Origin: Natronobacterium gregoryi SP2
GTDB lineage: Archaea > Halobacteriota > Halobacteria > Halobacteriales > Natrialbaceae
Assembly: GCF_000230715.2 (NCBI RefSeq)
Contig: NC_019792.1
Span: 496,001 to 560,000, forward strand
Length of the DNA: 64,000 nucleotides
Direction: 5' to 3'
The notes beneath the pieces are model-generated. The model searched no databases and was not told where the DNA came from. It saw only the letters and a program-made list of their open reading frames with translations. The position numbers and the translations under genes were made by a program. Positions 25,421 to 33,073 of the stretch are shown in pieces. Every line of letters begins with the position of its first letter. The stretch's first letter is position 1.

Positions 25421-26092
25421 TTACGGAACGACACAGCGCAGTTCTGCAGGGAGATACTCTCCGACGCTCGCCAACAGCCCCGGCGGGTCGGTGTCTTCGG
25501 TACAGACGACGCTCTGCTCGAGCAGACCGAGTCGCTCGACCGTGACGTAGTCCTGGGCGTGGCCGGCGCGATTCAGCGTCGCACGAACCTCGGCTCGGGT
25601 CGCGCTGTTGACGTTGAGCCGGCCGTCGCCGCGCGTCCAGTCGTAGAGCCGGTCGCGTTCTTCGTCCGAGAGCCGGGAGTCGCCGTCATCGGCGTAGACG
25701 AACTGCAGCGGCATGTGCTGGACCAGCCCGTATCGCTCGCGAAGTTGGCTCGGCGCTCCCGGACCGAGCCCGAGTTCGTCGGTCGGGATTCGGACCGGCT
25801 GGCCGGCGTCGAGCACGATGCCGTCCTCGTCCCACGAATCGAGGGTTCCGACGTAGGTCTCGCCGTCCTCCAGGTCGGGAACAATCTCGCCGAACTCCTC
25901 GCGGAGGACGTTGCGCGCGACGGTCGCGTCGTCACCTTCGATCGTCACCGAGGGGAAGTCGTCGTGTCGAACGCCGAGTTCGTACTCGACGGCTAGCTCG
26001 CCGATCTCGTTGTCGACGAGCGAGCGCAGCGAATCCAGCGACCGCTCGCGGGCATCACCCTCGACGTAGAGTTTGGTTGCAAGTACGACCAT
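25421..26092 (-). CDS. DUF2110 family protein
   Basis: A 223-residue protein matching the archaeal DUF2110 family. It begins MVVLATKLYVEGDARERSLDSLRSLV and has a central motif VRIPTDELGLGPGAP. The C-terminal part contains a helix-hairpin-like stretch (LNVNSATRAEVRATLNRAGHAQDYVTVERLGLLE), which suggests nucleic-acid contact. It abuts tfe with no spacing, and that linkage is conserved in haloarchaea. The role is unknown, but the context points to transcription or RNA metabolism. Confidence 0.85.
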   Translation of the reverse strand: MVVLATKLYVEGDARERSLDSLRSLVDNEIGELAVEYELGVRHDDFPSVTIEGDDATVARNVLREEFGEIVPDLEDGETYVGTLDSWDEDGIVLDAGQPVRIPTDELGLGPGAPSQLRERYGLVQHMPLQFVYADDGDSRLSDEERDRLYDWTRGDGRLNVNSATRAEVRATLNRAGHAQDYVTVERLGLLEQSVVCTEDTDPPGLLASVGEYLPAELRCVVP

Positions 26093-26617
26093 TTAGGCGT
26101 CCGCGTCTATGTTGAGTTCCTCCTCGAGCGACTCGAGGCGGTCGTGCATCGATCCGATGAGTCGGTCGTTGTCCATCGACTCGAGTGGCGACCCACACTC
26201 GGGACACTCGAAGCCGAAGTCCATTGCCTCGCCGAACTCGAAGCGGATCGAACAGATCTCACAGAGGTAGAACTCGTGGTTGCGTTCGTACTCCTCGCGT
26301 TGCTCGAGCGCGTCGTAGAGCCGGTGCATCTCGTCTTCTAGGTTCTCCGGGATGTTGTCGTACTCGAAGGTCCAGAGATACGTCAACCAACCCGAGTCCT
26401 CGTCGCGCAGCCGGCGGTAGCTGGCGAGGTCGTTCTCGTAGAGAATAAACAGCGCGCGTCGCACGTCGTTCAGCTCGAGATCGAGCTCCTCGGACAGCTC
26501 CTCGTCGGTCACTTCCCCGTCAGGCGGTGCCGCGGCGACGGGCATCCCCTTGGGACCGACCAGCTCGTGCAAGTACTTCTGGACGACCGGATCCTCGAGC
26601 AGGTCCTCAAAAGCCAT
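26093..26617 (-). CDS. tfe: Transcription initiation factor TFE alpha subunit
   Basis: A 174-residue archaeal homologue of the TFIIE alpha N-terminal half. Residues about 1-85 form the winged helix that contacts the RNA polymerase clamp and promoter DNA (VTDEELSEELDLELNDVRRALFILY, then LASYRRLRD). Residues 117-144 are a zinc ribbon with C119, C122, C138 and C141. A short acidic coiled tail follows. TFE helps open promoters and stabilises the initiation complex with TBP and TFB. It is the first gene of the tfe-DUF2110-DUF5803 group. Confidence 0.96.
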   Translation of the reverse strand: MAFEDLLEDPVVQKYLHELVGPKGMPVAAAPPDGEVTDEELSEELDLELNDVRRALFILYENDLASYRRLRDEDSGWLTYLWTFEYDNIPENLEDEMHRLYDALEQREEYERNHEFYLCEICSIRFEFGEAMDFGFECPECGSPLESMDNDRLIGSMHDRLESLEEELNIDADA

Positions 26618-26699
26618 TACCTATGCGTAACGCCATGTGGCCATTAAGTCTTTTGAGCGAAGACTGGCGGACGTGACACCTGCCACTCTCGCCTGCAGG

Positions 26700-26966
26700 T
26701 CAACCGTCGTTTCCGCTGGTGTCTCCCTCTCCGACTGCCCACTCGAGGGTGACGGTGACTTCCTCACGATCGCCGCCGAGCATCGGCGATCGTTCTTCGA
26801 CCTCGATCCCGTACTCGAGGGTTCTACTCGGCGACAGCGTCAGCATCTTGTTCCCAACCTGAACGTCCGCGGTGGAATCGTTTCGGAGTTCGCGAGCGAG
26901 TTCCTGCAGCAGATCTGCGGCCTCCTCGCGTGGGAGTTCGTCACCGAATTTCGTCGTTTCGCTCAT
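26700..26966 (-). CDS. amphi-Trp domain-containing protein
   Basis: An 88-residue protein starting at ATG 26966. The sequence shows the amphi-Trp plan: a helical N-terminus (REEAADLLQELARELRND), a beta pair with ADVQVGNKMLTLSPSRTLEYGIEVEER, and the closing strand REEVTVTLEWAVGEGD with the conserved Trp. This small domain is widespread in haloarchaea and bacteria, often in stress-linked settings, with no proven function. The longer upstream frame overlaps trm56 and is rejected. Confidence 0.8.
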   Translation of the reverse strand: MSETTKFGDELPREEAADLLQELARELRNDSTADVQVGNKMLTLSPSRTLEYGIEVEERSPMLGGDREEVTVTLEWAVGEGDTSGNDG

Positions 26967-27027
26967 ACGTACGTCTGCCACGAACGGACGGAAATAGGTT
27001 GGCTGGGCACTGTCAGGCACGGGAGGA

Positions 27028-27570
27028 CTACTCCTCGAGCGACTCGACCTGCTTTCCGGTCTCCATCGGCACGACGCGGCGGTCGGCATCTTCCCAGTCG
27101 GCCTCGAGTTGTTCGCCTTCGAACAGTCGATCGAGAAAGACCGCGAGACCGGCAACCTCGGAGTGTGGCTGGTTGGTGACGCCGACGTTCCAGTCCGCCT
27201 CCTCGTAGACGTCGAAAGAGACCTTTTCGGAGCCAACGACGAGCAAGAGTGGTTCCCCGCCACGGTGGGCAGTTCGGATCTCGTCCTCGACATCCTGGAC
27301 GCGTTCGCCGTACATCGTCAGGTGGACGATACGACCGTCCCAGTTCCGGATGACCGCCTTCGGCGAGTCCGTCAGTTCGGCCTCGAAGGGGCCACCGAAC
27401 CGGTCGGTGATATCCGCGACGGTCTCGAGGGGGCCGCCGGCGTTGTCGGGGAATATCACGCGGTCCGCACCGAGTGCACGCCCCGTCAGGCCGACGTGAG
27501 TCGTCATGCGGTCGTCGCGGCCGGGACGGTGACCCAACCGGAGAACGGCGACCGCTGGCGTGTCGTGCAT
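27028..27570 (-). CDS. trm56: tRNA (cytidine(56)-2'-O)-methyltransferase
   Basis: A 180-residue SPOUT-fold enzyme. It methylates the 2'-hydroxyl of C56 in the T loop of archaeal tRNAs, using SAM. The start AVLRLGHRPGRDDRMTTHVGLTGRALGA is the signature of Trm56, and LLLVVGSEKV and WNVGVTNQPHSEVAGLAVFLDRL form the knotted SAM site. ATG 27570 is preferred to a GTG two codons upstream. It is a conserved archaeal housekeeping gene and stands alone. Confidence 0.94.
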   Translation of the reverse strand: MHDTPAVAVLRLGHRPGRDDRMTTHVGLTGRALGADRVIFPDNAGGPLETVADITDRFGGPFEAELTDSPKAVIRNWDGRIVHLTMYGERVQDVEDEIRTAHRGGEPLLLVVGSEKVSFDVYEEADWNVGVTNQPHSEVAGLAVFLDRLFEGEQLEADWEDADRRVVPMETGKQVESLEE

Positions 27571-27660
27571 GCCCACTCTTTCCGCCGGTGTCCATATGTG
27601 GCGTTCGGTTCGGCCGCTCGCGACGGTAGCCTTTTTGGGGCTGGTTGCGAACCGAGGCGT

Positions 27661-27915
27661 ATGACGAGCGAGGGGACAGGCGACGGCGATTCGGCCGTCG
27701 GGAACGTCCGACAGTGGATCGAGACCGCACGAGAAGAGAAGTGGGGGCTGTTCGTCGACCTCGTGTTCGCCATCGCCTGGGTGACGATGGTCGAGATTAT
27801 TTTCCAGGTCCTCGAGGGTCCCGGCTGGGCGTACTACGTGCTGATGGTCTCCGGTATCGTCGCCTACTTCGGGCTGTTCTGGAACCTCGAGCTAGCGAAG
27901 CAAGGACGGCAGTGA
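27661..27915 (+). CDS. Small two-helix membrane protein, unknown
   Basis: An 84-residue protein with a charged N-terminus (about 30 residues) and two membrane helices: LFVDLVFAIAWVTMVEIIF and a second within YYVLMVSGIVAYFGLFW. I do not recognise a named family. It is divergent from trm56 with 90 bp between starts. Its TGA stop is the left edge of the first palindromic element described in the findings. Confidence 0.65.
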   Translation: MTSEGTGDGDSAVGNVRQWIETAREEKWGLFVDLVFAIAWVTMVEIIFQVLEGPGWAYYVLMVSGIVAYFGLFWNLELAKQGRQ

Positions 27916-27991
27916 TACGGACGACGGCAGGTCGTGTCGGGCCTCTCCACAGAGCTGGTTGTGTTGCCGAAACGTCGGTACGGCCCGTGAT
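27913..27991. repeat. Palindromic element copy 1 (diverged)
   Basis: It starts with TGA, the stop codon of the upstream gene, followed by TACGGAC, and ends at a TGA (27989-27991) shared with copy 2. The left terminus matches the family but the right arm is degraded, so this copy is uncertain. Confidence 0.4.
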
Positions 27992-28074
27992 ACGGTTTGC
28001 TGTCCGTTATTTTCGGCGCGACCGCGAGCCCGCCTGCGGTCGCGCTGATACATCGGTACAGCAGTCCGTATGAG
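27989..28074. repeat. Palindromic element copy 2
   Basis: Eighty-six bases with TGA at both ends in the same orientation. The left arm begins TACGGTTTGCTGT and the right arm ends ACAGCAGTCCGTA. An inner 10-bp perfect stem, GCGCGACCGC/GCGGTCGCGC, has a 10-base loop. Confidence 0.85.
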
Positions 28075-28109
28075 ACAGTGGTCGGACCGCAGGCCGGCAG
28101 TCGGACTCA

Positions 28110-28580
28110 CTACTCGTCTTCTGTGCGGATGTCGACGACCAATACCGGTGTTTTCGTGGTTCGAAGCGTTCGTTCGGCGACGCTGCCGAGCAAGGCACGC
28201 CGGACGCCGGTTCGACCGGCAGATCCCATCACGACCAGGTCGATGTCGTTGTCTTTCGTGTATCGATCGATCTGTCGGTGGGGCTGACCGGCAGTGACCT
28301 GTTCGACGATGGAAACGTCGAGATCGTGCTCGTTTGCCTGTTGTGTGACGACGCCCATCGCCTTCGTTGCCTCTTCCTGCAGCTCGGGCATCTCGCCGAA
28401 ATGGCCTTCTCTGAGCCGTTCGACCTGTTCGGTGCCGAGGCTGACGTCGATCGCTGCGGTGTCGATGACGTACATCGTGTGCAACTCGGCACCGTACGTG
28501 GAGGCGATGTCCAGTGCGTGGTCGATGGCGGCCTCTGCGACTTCGCTACCGTCTGTCGGGACGAGTATCTTCTCGTACAT
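28110..28580 (-). CDS. Universal stress protein UspA family
   Basis: A 156-residue UspA-fold protein: first strand MYEKILVPTDGSEVAEAAIDHAL, and the ATP-binding G-x2-G-x9-G-S motif as GSAGRTGVRRALLGS. Such proteins bind ATP and are linked to stress survival or to regulation of partner transporters. It lies 2 bp downstream of the symporter gene on the same strand. That is a common arrangement in haloarchaea, where a UspA is paired with a transporter. Confidence 0.93.
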   Translation of the reverse strand: MYEKILVPTDGSEVAEAAIDHALDIASTYGAELHTMYVIDTAAIDVSLGTEQVERLREGHFGEMPELQEEATKAMGVVTQQANEHDLDVSIVEQVTAGQPHRQIDRYTKDNDIDLVVMGSAGRTGVRRALLGSVAERTLRTTKTPVLVVDIRTEDE

Positions 28581-28582
28581 AG

Positions 28583-30268
28583 TTAGTCGTCTGTAGTGGT
28601 GCCGCCGTCGGCGGCGACGTCTTCGGCAGCGTCCATCTTGTCCATCGGCTTTGGACTGTGGCACTGCCGGACGAGGCGCTTGACGTGCTCCGGTGGACTC
28701 TCTGTCACCAGCGATACGACGATGATGACGGCGAAGACGACCGGAACGCCCACGAGGGCCGAACCGAGTCCCGGAACGTACGCTGCGAGCGTGGTGGAGA
28801 ATGCACCTTCGACGCCGGTGTACATCGGGATCGCAGTGTCGTTTGCGATCGCACCGAACGAGACGAGGATGCCAACGAGCATCCCCGCGATTGCACCTTC
28901 TTGGGTGGCGTTTTCCCACCAGAGTCCGAGGAAAAACACCGGGAAGAACACGCAGGCTGCGATGGCAAACGACATTGCGACCAGTTCACCGATCAGCGCC
29001 GGCGGATTGAGTGCGATGAGCGTAACCAGAATGCCGATCACGAGGATCGTGGTCCGGCCGACCGCCATCTGCTCGCGCTGAGTCGCCTCGGTCTTGTACA
29101 GGTTCGTGTAGATGTCGTGAGCCGCGGCGGACGACGCCGAGACGAACAGCCCGGCAGTCGTCGCGAGCGCGGCTGCGACCGCGCCGGCGGCGACGATGCC
29201 GACCAGCCACTCGGGCATGTCCGCGAGCTGGACGGTCAATGCGACCAGTGCATCACCGTCGGCACCAGGCATGTTCATGAACGTATCTTCGGCACCCGCA
29301 GTCACGGCCGTCTCGTCACCGCTCACCGGCTCCTCGTACAGCAGACCACCGAACACGGCGTAGGTCGCGGTGCCCCAGTACAGCAGGCAGATGAAGAACA
29401 GTCCCCAGACGGTCGACCAGCGCGCCGTACGCTCGTTGTCGACCGTGTAGAACCGCACGAGGACGTGTGGCAACCCACAGGTCCCGAGGATCAGGCTGAC
29501 GACCAGCGCCATCCACATGTAGAAACTCTCCGCGGCGAACGGCTCGGCGAACTGAGCGTGGAACTCCTCGATGAGCAGTTCCGTCTGTGCTCCGGCCTCG
29601 AGGTACGGCATGACCGTCGACCAGCCCTGTGACCAGCCGACCACGTAGAGGCCAAGCAGGAACGCGAGGATGAGGATGACGTACTGCAACGCCATGTTCT
29701 TCGTCGCTCCCAGCATCCCCGAGAGCGCGACGTAGACGATCGTGACGCCCATGAACAGGATCACGCCGGCCTCGTAGGAGAGGCCGAGGATGTACTGGGC
29801 CATCAGTCCCATCCCGCTGCCCTGACCGATCGCGTAGACGAACGCGATCACGAGCGTGACGAACGCCGCGATACCGCGTGCGTAGTTGGAGTAGAATCTG
29901 TCACCGACGAAGTCCGGTGCCGTGTACTTACCGAATCGACGGAACTGTGCGGCCATGAAGATGAGCAGGATGAAGTACCCCGTCGTCCAGCCGACGACGA
30001 ATCCGAGCCCGTAGTAGCCTGCCGTCGCGATCAGCGCGGCGACGCCGAGATACGACGCGGCGCTCATCCAGTTTGCACCGATCGCCATCCCGTTCTCGAT
30101 GGCACCGATCGAACGACCAGCGACCCAGAGGTCGTCGACCGCCGCGACGCGGAAGAAGTATCCGACGCCGAGGAACAGCACCATCATCGCGACGATAGTC
30201 AGCGCCGGAATCGCCTTGAACCCGATGTCGACTGCCGTCTCGTACTGGAGTGTGACCGGCTCTATCAT
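28583..30268 (-). CDS. Sodium:solute symporter (SSS family, VC_2705/ActP-like)
   Basis: A 561-residue polytopic membrane protein with about 13 hydrophobic helices. The sequence IGAIENGMAIGANWMSAASYLGVAAL resembles the Na-binding start of SSS transporters, and later segments (GNM...VTIVYVALSGMLGATK; FVSASSAAAHDIYTN) match the acetate/solute symporter branch. A four-bp overlap couples it to the DUF4212 small subunit upstream. An acs gene lies further upstream, so acetate or a similar short organic acid is a likely substrate. That is inference from context. Confidence 0.9.
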   Translation of the reverse strand: MIEPVTLQYETAVDIGFKAIPALTIVAMMVLFLGVGYFFRVAAVDDLWVAGRSIGAIENGMAIGANWMSAASYLGVAALIATAGYYGLGFVVGWTTGYFILLIFMAAQFRRFGKYTAPDFVGDRFYSNYARGIAAFVTLVIAFVYAIGQGSGMGLMAQYILGLSYEAGVILFMGVTIVYVALSGMLGATKNMALQYVILILAFLLGLYVVGWSQGWSTVMPYLEAGAQTELLIEEFHAQFAEPFAAESFYMWMALVVSLILGTCGLPHVLVRFYTVDNERTARWSTVWGLFFICLLYWGTATYAVFGGLLYEEPVSGDETAVTAGAEDTFMNMPGADGDALVALTVQLADMPEWLVGIVAAGAVAAALATTAGLFVSASSAAAHDIYTNLYKTEATQREQMAVGRTTILVIGILVTLIALNPPALIGELVAMSFAIAACVFFPVFFLGLWWENATQEGAIAGMLVGILVSFGAIANDTAIPMYTGVEGAFSTTLAAYVPGLGSALVGVPVVFAVIIVVSLVTESPPEHVKRLVRQCHSPKPMDKMDAAEDVAADGGTTTDD

Positions 30269-30675
30269 CGTTCACCTCCGTCAGTGGCTGCCTGTGTGCC
30301 AGTGCCAGACTCGTCTTCGGTCTCGTGTGTGATGCCGTACTTCTCGTCGAGTCGATCACGATACCAGGCGTAGACGGCCGACAGCACCAGTGCACCGGCC
30401 GGCGCGACGATCGCGGTCAGGAAGAAACTCAACGGGTAGCCGTCGAGAACCCGCGTTTCGAACATGAAGTCCGTCGCGAAGTAACTCGCGACCGCCGGAC
30501 CGAAGACGACCACGAGCCAGACCGCAAACAGCCCGAAGATCATCTTCAGGTTGTCCCGCATGAACGGCGTCGCGGGCTTGAAGAGGTTTATCTCCTTTTC
30601 GAGGTACTCGACCGACTGACCGCTCTCCGATACCGTGGCAGTGCCACCATCTGTCTCAGTGTTATCATTGACCAT
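30265..30675 (-). CDS. DUF4212 small subunit of the sodium:solute symporter
   Basis: A 136-residue protein with two membrane helices (MIFGLFAVWLVVVFGPAVAS and LSFFLTAIVAPAGALVLSAVYAWY) and an acidic tail. The conserved N-terminal phrase YLEKEINLFKPATPFMRDN is the DUF4212 signature. This family is encoded directly upstream of VC_2705-type symporters, as here with a 4-bp overlap. It is thought to be a small accessory subunit. Confidence 0.9.
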   Translation of the reverse strand: MVNDNTETDGGTATVSESGQSVEYLEKEINLFKPATPFMRDNLKMIFGLFAVWLVVVFGPAVASYFATDFMFETRVLDGYPLSFFLTAIVAPAGALVLSAVYAWYRDRLDEKYGITHETEDESGTGTQAATDGGER

Positions 30676-30747
30676 GGGTTATACCTGCAAGATTGTCACC
30701 AGTGTCGGTTGTCGAAATCATACGAAATCAGATTTATTTTCCGTCCG

Positions 30748-32718
30748 TTACTCCTGTACCTGCTGCTGGATCTCGTCGACGACCTCGGGGTTGCGAAGCG
30801 TCGACGTAGTACCCAGTTCGTTGCCACTCGCGATGTCCTCGAGCAGTCGGCGCATGATCTTGCCCGACCGCGTCTTGGGCAGTTCCGGCGTGAAAATGAT
30901 CTCCTCGGGTTTGGCGATCGGCCCGATCGAGTCGACGATCGAATCGACGACTGCCTCCTCGAGGGTTTCGCCGCCTTCGTAGCCGTCTTCGGGGATGGCG
31001 TAGACGTACACTGCTTCGCCCTTGATGTCGTGGTCGCCACCGACGACGGCGGCTTCGGCGACTCCTTCGACCCCGACTGCGGCGGACTCGATCTCCATCG
31101 TGCCCAGTCGGTGACCGGAGACGTTGACGACATCGTCCACGCGGCCGAGCACGGTTATGTAGCCGTCGTCGTCGATCTTCGCGCCGTCTTCTGGGAAGTA
31201 GACCCAGTCGTCGGCGTCGGGATCGGAGTACTCCTCCCAGTACTCGGCGACGAACCGGTCGTCGTTCCGGTAGAGCGTCCGGAGCATCCCGGGCCAGGGC
31301 TTTTGAACCGTGAGGTAGCCTGCTTTGCCGGCGTCGACTTCCTCACCGGTCGTATCGACGACCGTAGCGTCGATCCCAGGCAGCCCTGGACCGGCGGAGC
31401 CCGGCTTCATCTCGGCGATGCCCGGCAACGTCGTGATCATGTGGCCACCAGTCTCGGTCTGCCACCAAGTGTCGACAATCGGACACTCTTCGTTGCCGAT
31501 ATGCTCGTAGTACCACTTCCAGGCCCGCGGATTGATCGGCTCCCCGACCGTGCCGAGCAAGCGAAGCGAGGAGAGGTCGTAGCGCTCGGGATACTCGGTC
31601 CCCCACTTCATGAACGCCCGAATGGCCGTCGGCGCGGTGTAGAAGACATCGACGCGGTTTTTCTCGAGTATCTCCCAGAAGCGGTCTTTATCCGGATAGT
31701 CGGGCGTCCCCTCGTACATCACCGTCGTCGTCCCGAGTGACAGCGGCCCATAGAGGATATAAGAGTGGCCTGTAATCCAGCCGATGTCAGCCGAACACCA
31801 ATAGGTGTCCTCGGGCTCTAGGTCGAGCACCGAGTGACTCGTCCAGGCGGCATACGAGAGGTAGCCACCGGTGGTGTGTTTGACCCCCTTGGGCTTGCCC
31901 GTCGTCCCCGACGTGTACATCAAGAACAGCATGTCCTCGGCGTCCCGGGTGACTGGCTCGACCGTCTCACCGGCGTGTTCCTCGATCAGTTCGCCGTAGC
32001 CTTGCTGGCGTTCGGCAAGGGAGTGCTCGAGGTCGTCACCGAGCCGGTCGACGACGACCGTCTCGGTTTCGTGGTCGACGTCGTCGAGACCCTCGTTTGC
32101 CTTCGAGATGTGGTCGAGCGCGTCACCGCGCCGATAGTAGCCGTCACAGGTTACCAGGTACTCGCTGTCGGCGGCGTTCATCCGCGTCGCAAGCGCGTCC
32201 GCGGAGAAGCCAGCGAAGACGACGCTGTGTGGCGCACCGATCCGAGCACACGCCAGCATCGCAATCGGCAGCTCCGGGATCATCGGCATGTACATCGTGA
32301 CGACATCGTCCTCTTCGACACCCAGATCCCGCAACGCGGCCGCGAACTCGTCGACCTCGGTCAAGAGGTCGCCGTACGTGTACGTCCGCGTTTCACCCAG
32401 CTCGCCTTCCCACTTGATCGCGGCACGGTTTTTCGCCCCGTCCTCGACGTGTCTGTCGAGACAGTTGTACGAGGCGTTTAGCTTCCCGTCCGTGAACCAG
32501 CGGTAGGTCGGTGCCGCCGACTCGTCGAGGACCTCCTCGTAGGGCTCCTCCCAATCGAGACACTCCGCAGCGCGTTCCCAACACTCCGGCCAGTTCTCCT
32601 CGAACTCCTCGTAAATTCCCGGATCAGATACGTTTGCCTGCTCGACGAACGACTCGGGAGGCTCGAACGTCTCCTGTTCCTCGAGTCGTGCCTCGAGTTC
32701 GGCATCCTCCTGTGACAT
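30748..32718 (-). CDS. acs: Acetyl-CoA synthetase (first copy)
   Basis: A 656-residue adenylate-forming enzyme that makes acetyl-CoA from acetate, ATP and CoA through acetyl-AMP. The AMP-binding core is MYTSGTTGKPKGVKHTTGG. WWQTETGGHMITTLPG and the hinge region GRVDDVVNVSGHRLGT follow, and the C-terminal catalytic Lys is in PKTRSGKIMRR, the site of regulatory acetylation in bacterial Acs. ATG 32718 gives the standard Acs length; upstream in-frame sequence is non-coding. It lies just upstream of the DUF4212-symporter pair. Confidence 0.95.
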   Translation of the reverse strand: MSQEDAELEARLEEQETFEPPESFVEQANVSDPGIYEEFEENWPECWERAAECLDWEEPYEEVLDESAAPTYRWFTDGKLNASYNCLDRHVEDGAKNRAAIKWEGELGETRTYTYGDLLTEVDEFAAALRDLGVEEDDVVTMYMPMIPELPIAMLACARIGAPHSVVFAGFSADALATRMNAADSEYLVTCDGYYRRGDALDHISKANEGLDDVDHETETVVVDRLGDDLEHSLAERQQGYGELIEEHAGETVEPVTRDAEDMLFLMYTSGTTGKPKGVKHTTGGYLSYAAWTSHSVLDLEPEDTYWCSADIGWITGHSYILYGPLSLGTTTVMYEGTPDYPDKDRFWEILEKNRVDVFYTAPTAIRAFMKWGTEYPERYDLSSLRLLGTVGEPINPRAWKWYYEHIGNEECPIVDTWWQTETGGHMITTLPGIAEMKPGSAGPGLPGIDATVVDTTGEEVDAGKAGYLTVQKPWPGMLRTLYRNDDRFVAEYWEEYSDPDADDWVYFPEDGAKIDDDGYITVLGRVDDVVNVSGHRLGTMEIESAAVGVEGVAEAAVVGGDHDIKGEAVYVYAIPEDGYEGGETLEEAVVDSIVDSIGPIAKPEEIIFTPELPKTRSGKIMRRLLEDIASGNELGTTSTLRNPEVVDEIQQQVQE

Positions 32719-33070
32719 GATACACCCAACTAATATGCTACTACCATCGTAAAGCCGGACTCTAGTTGTACAAAATCGATCGGACACCGAGCTAGCCGAG
32801 TGGATTTTTCCAGTAACAAATCGAAGAATACTATGGCTTCGGAGCCGAATTCGCGGTCTGGCACGTGATGGCGCGATGTCAGGTAGCGCGGTGAGAGGGG
32901 GCAATCACGAGCCGTCCACGGCGGCATCTAGAAGCTTAGTAACGACGACCGACCACCGTTTCTCACCTCGAGCACCGATACGTAGCGCAGTTCGTCCGGA
33001 TTGCTGTACCGGTCTCCCGGTGTGGCCGCTTCGGAACGGTTGCACCGGCAACGACAGACAAGAACCCGTC
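32719..33070. promoter_or_regulatory. Intergenic region upstream of acs copy 1
   Basis: A gap of about 350 bp between the acs start and the stop of the Bat-like regulator, both on the minus strand. On the acs side the minus strand has an AT-rich stretch (AGCATATTAG around 32730-32740) close to the start codon that may serve as the promoter. The other end holds a palindromic element (32992-33073). I see no credible ORF. Confidence 0.4.
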
Positions 33071-33073
33071 TCA
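32992..33073. repeat. Palindromic element copy 3
   Basis: The left end is TCGTCCGGATTGCTGT (subtype with CCGG in place of ACGG). The inner stem is GTGTGGCCGCTT/ACGGTTGCACC-like, and the right end is CCCGTCTCA. The terminal TCA at 33071-33073 is the stop codon, read on the minus strand, of the Bat-like gene. Confidence 0.7.

Noticed and set aside
28072-28109. Possible further palindromic element (TGAGACAG...ACTCA) before uspA
   Set aside because: Only 38 bp, without the inner stem. Too short to count as a copy.
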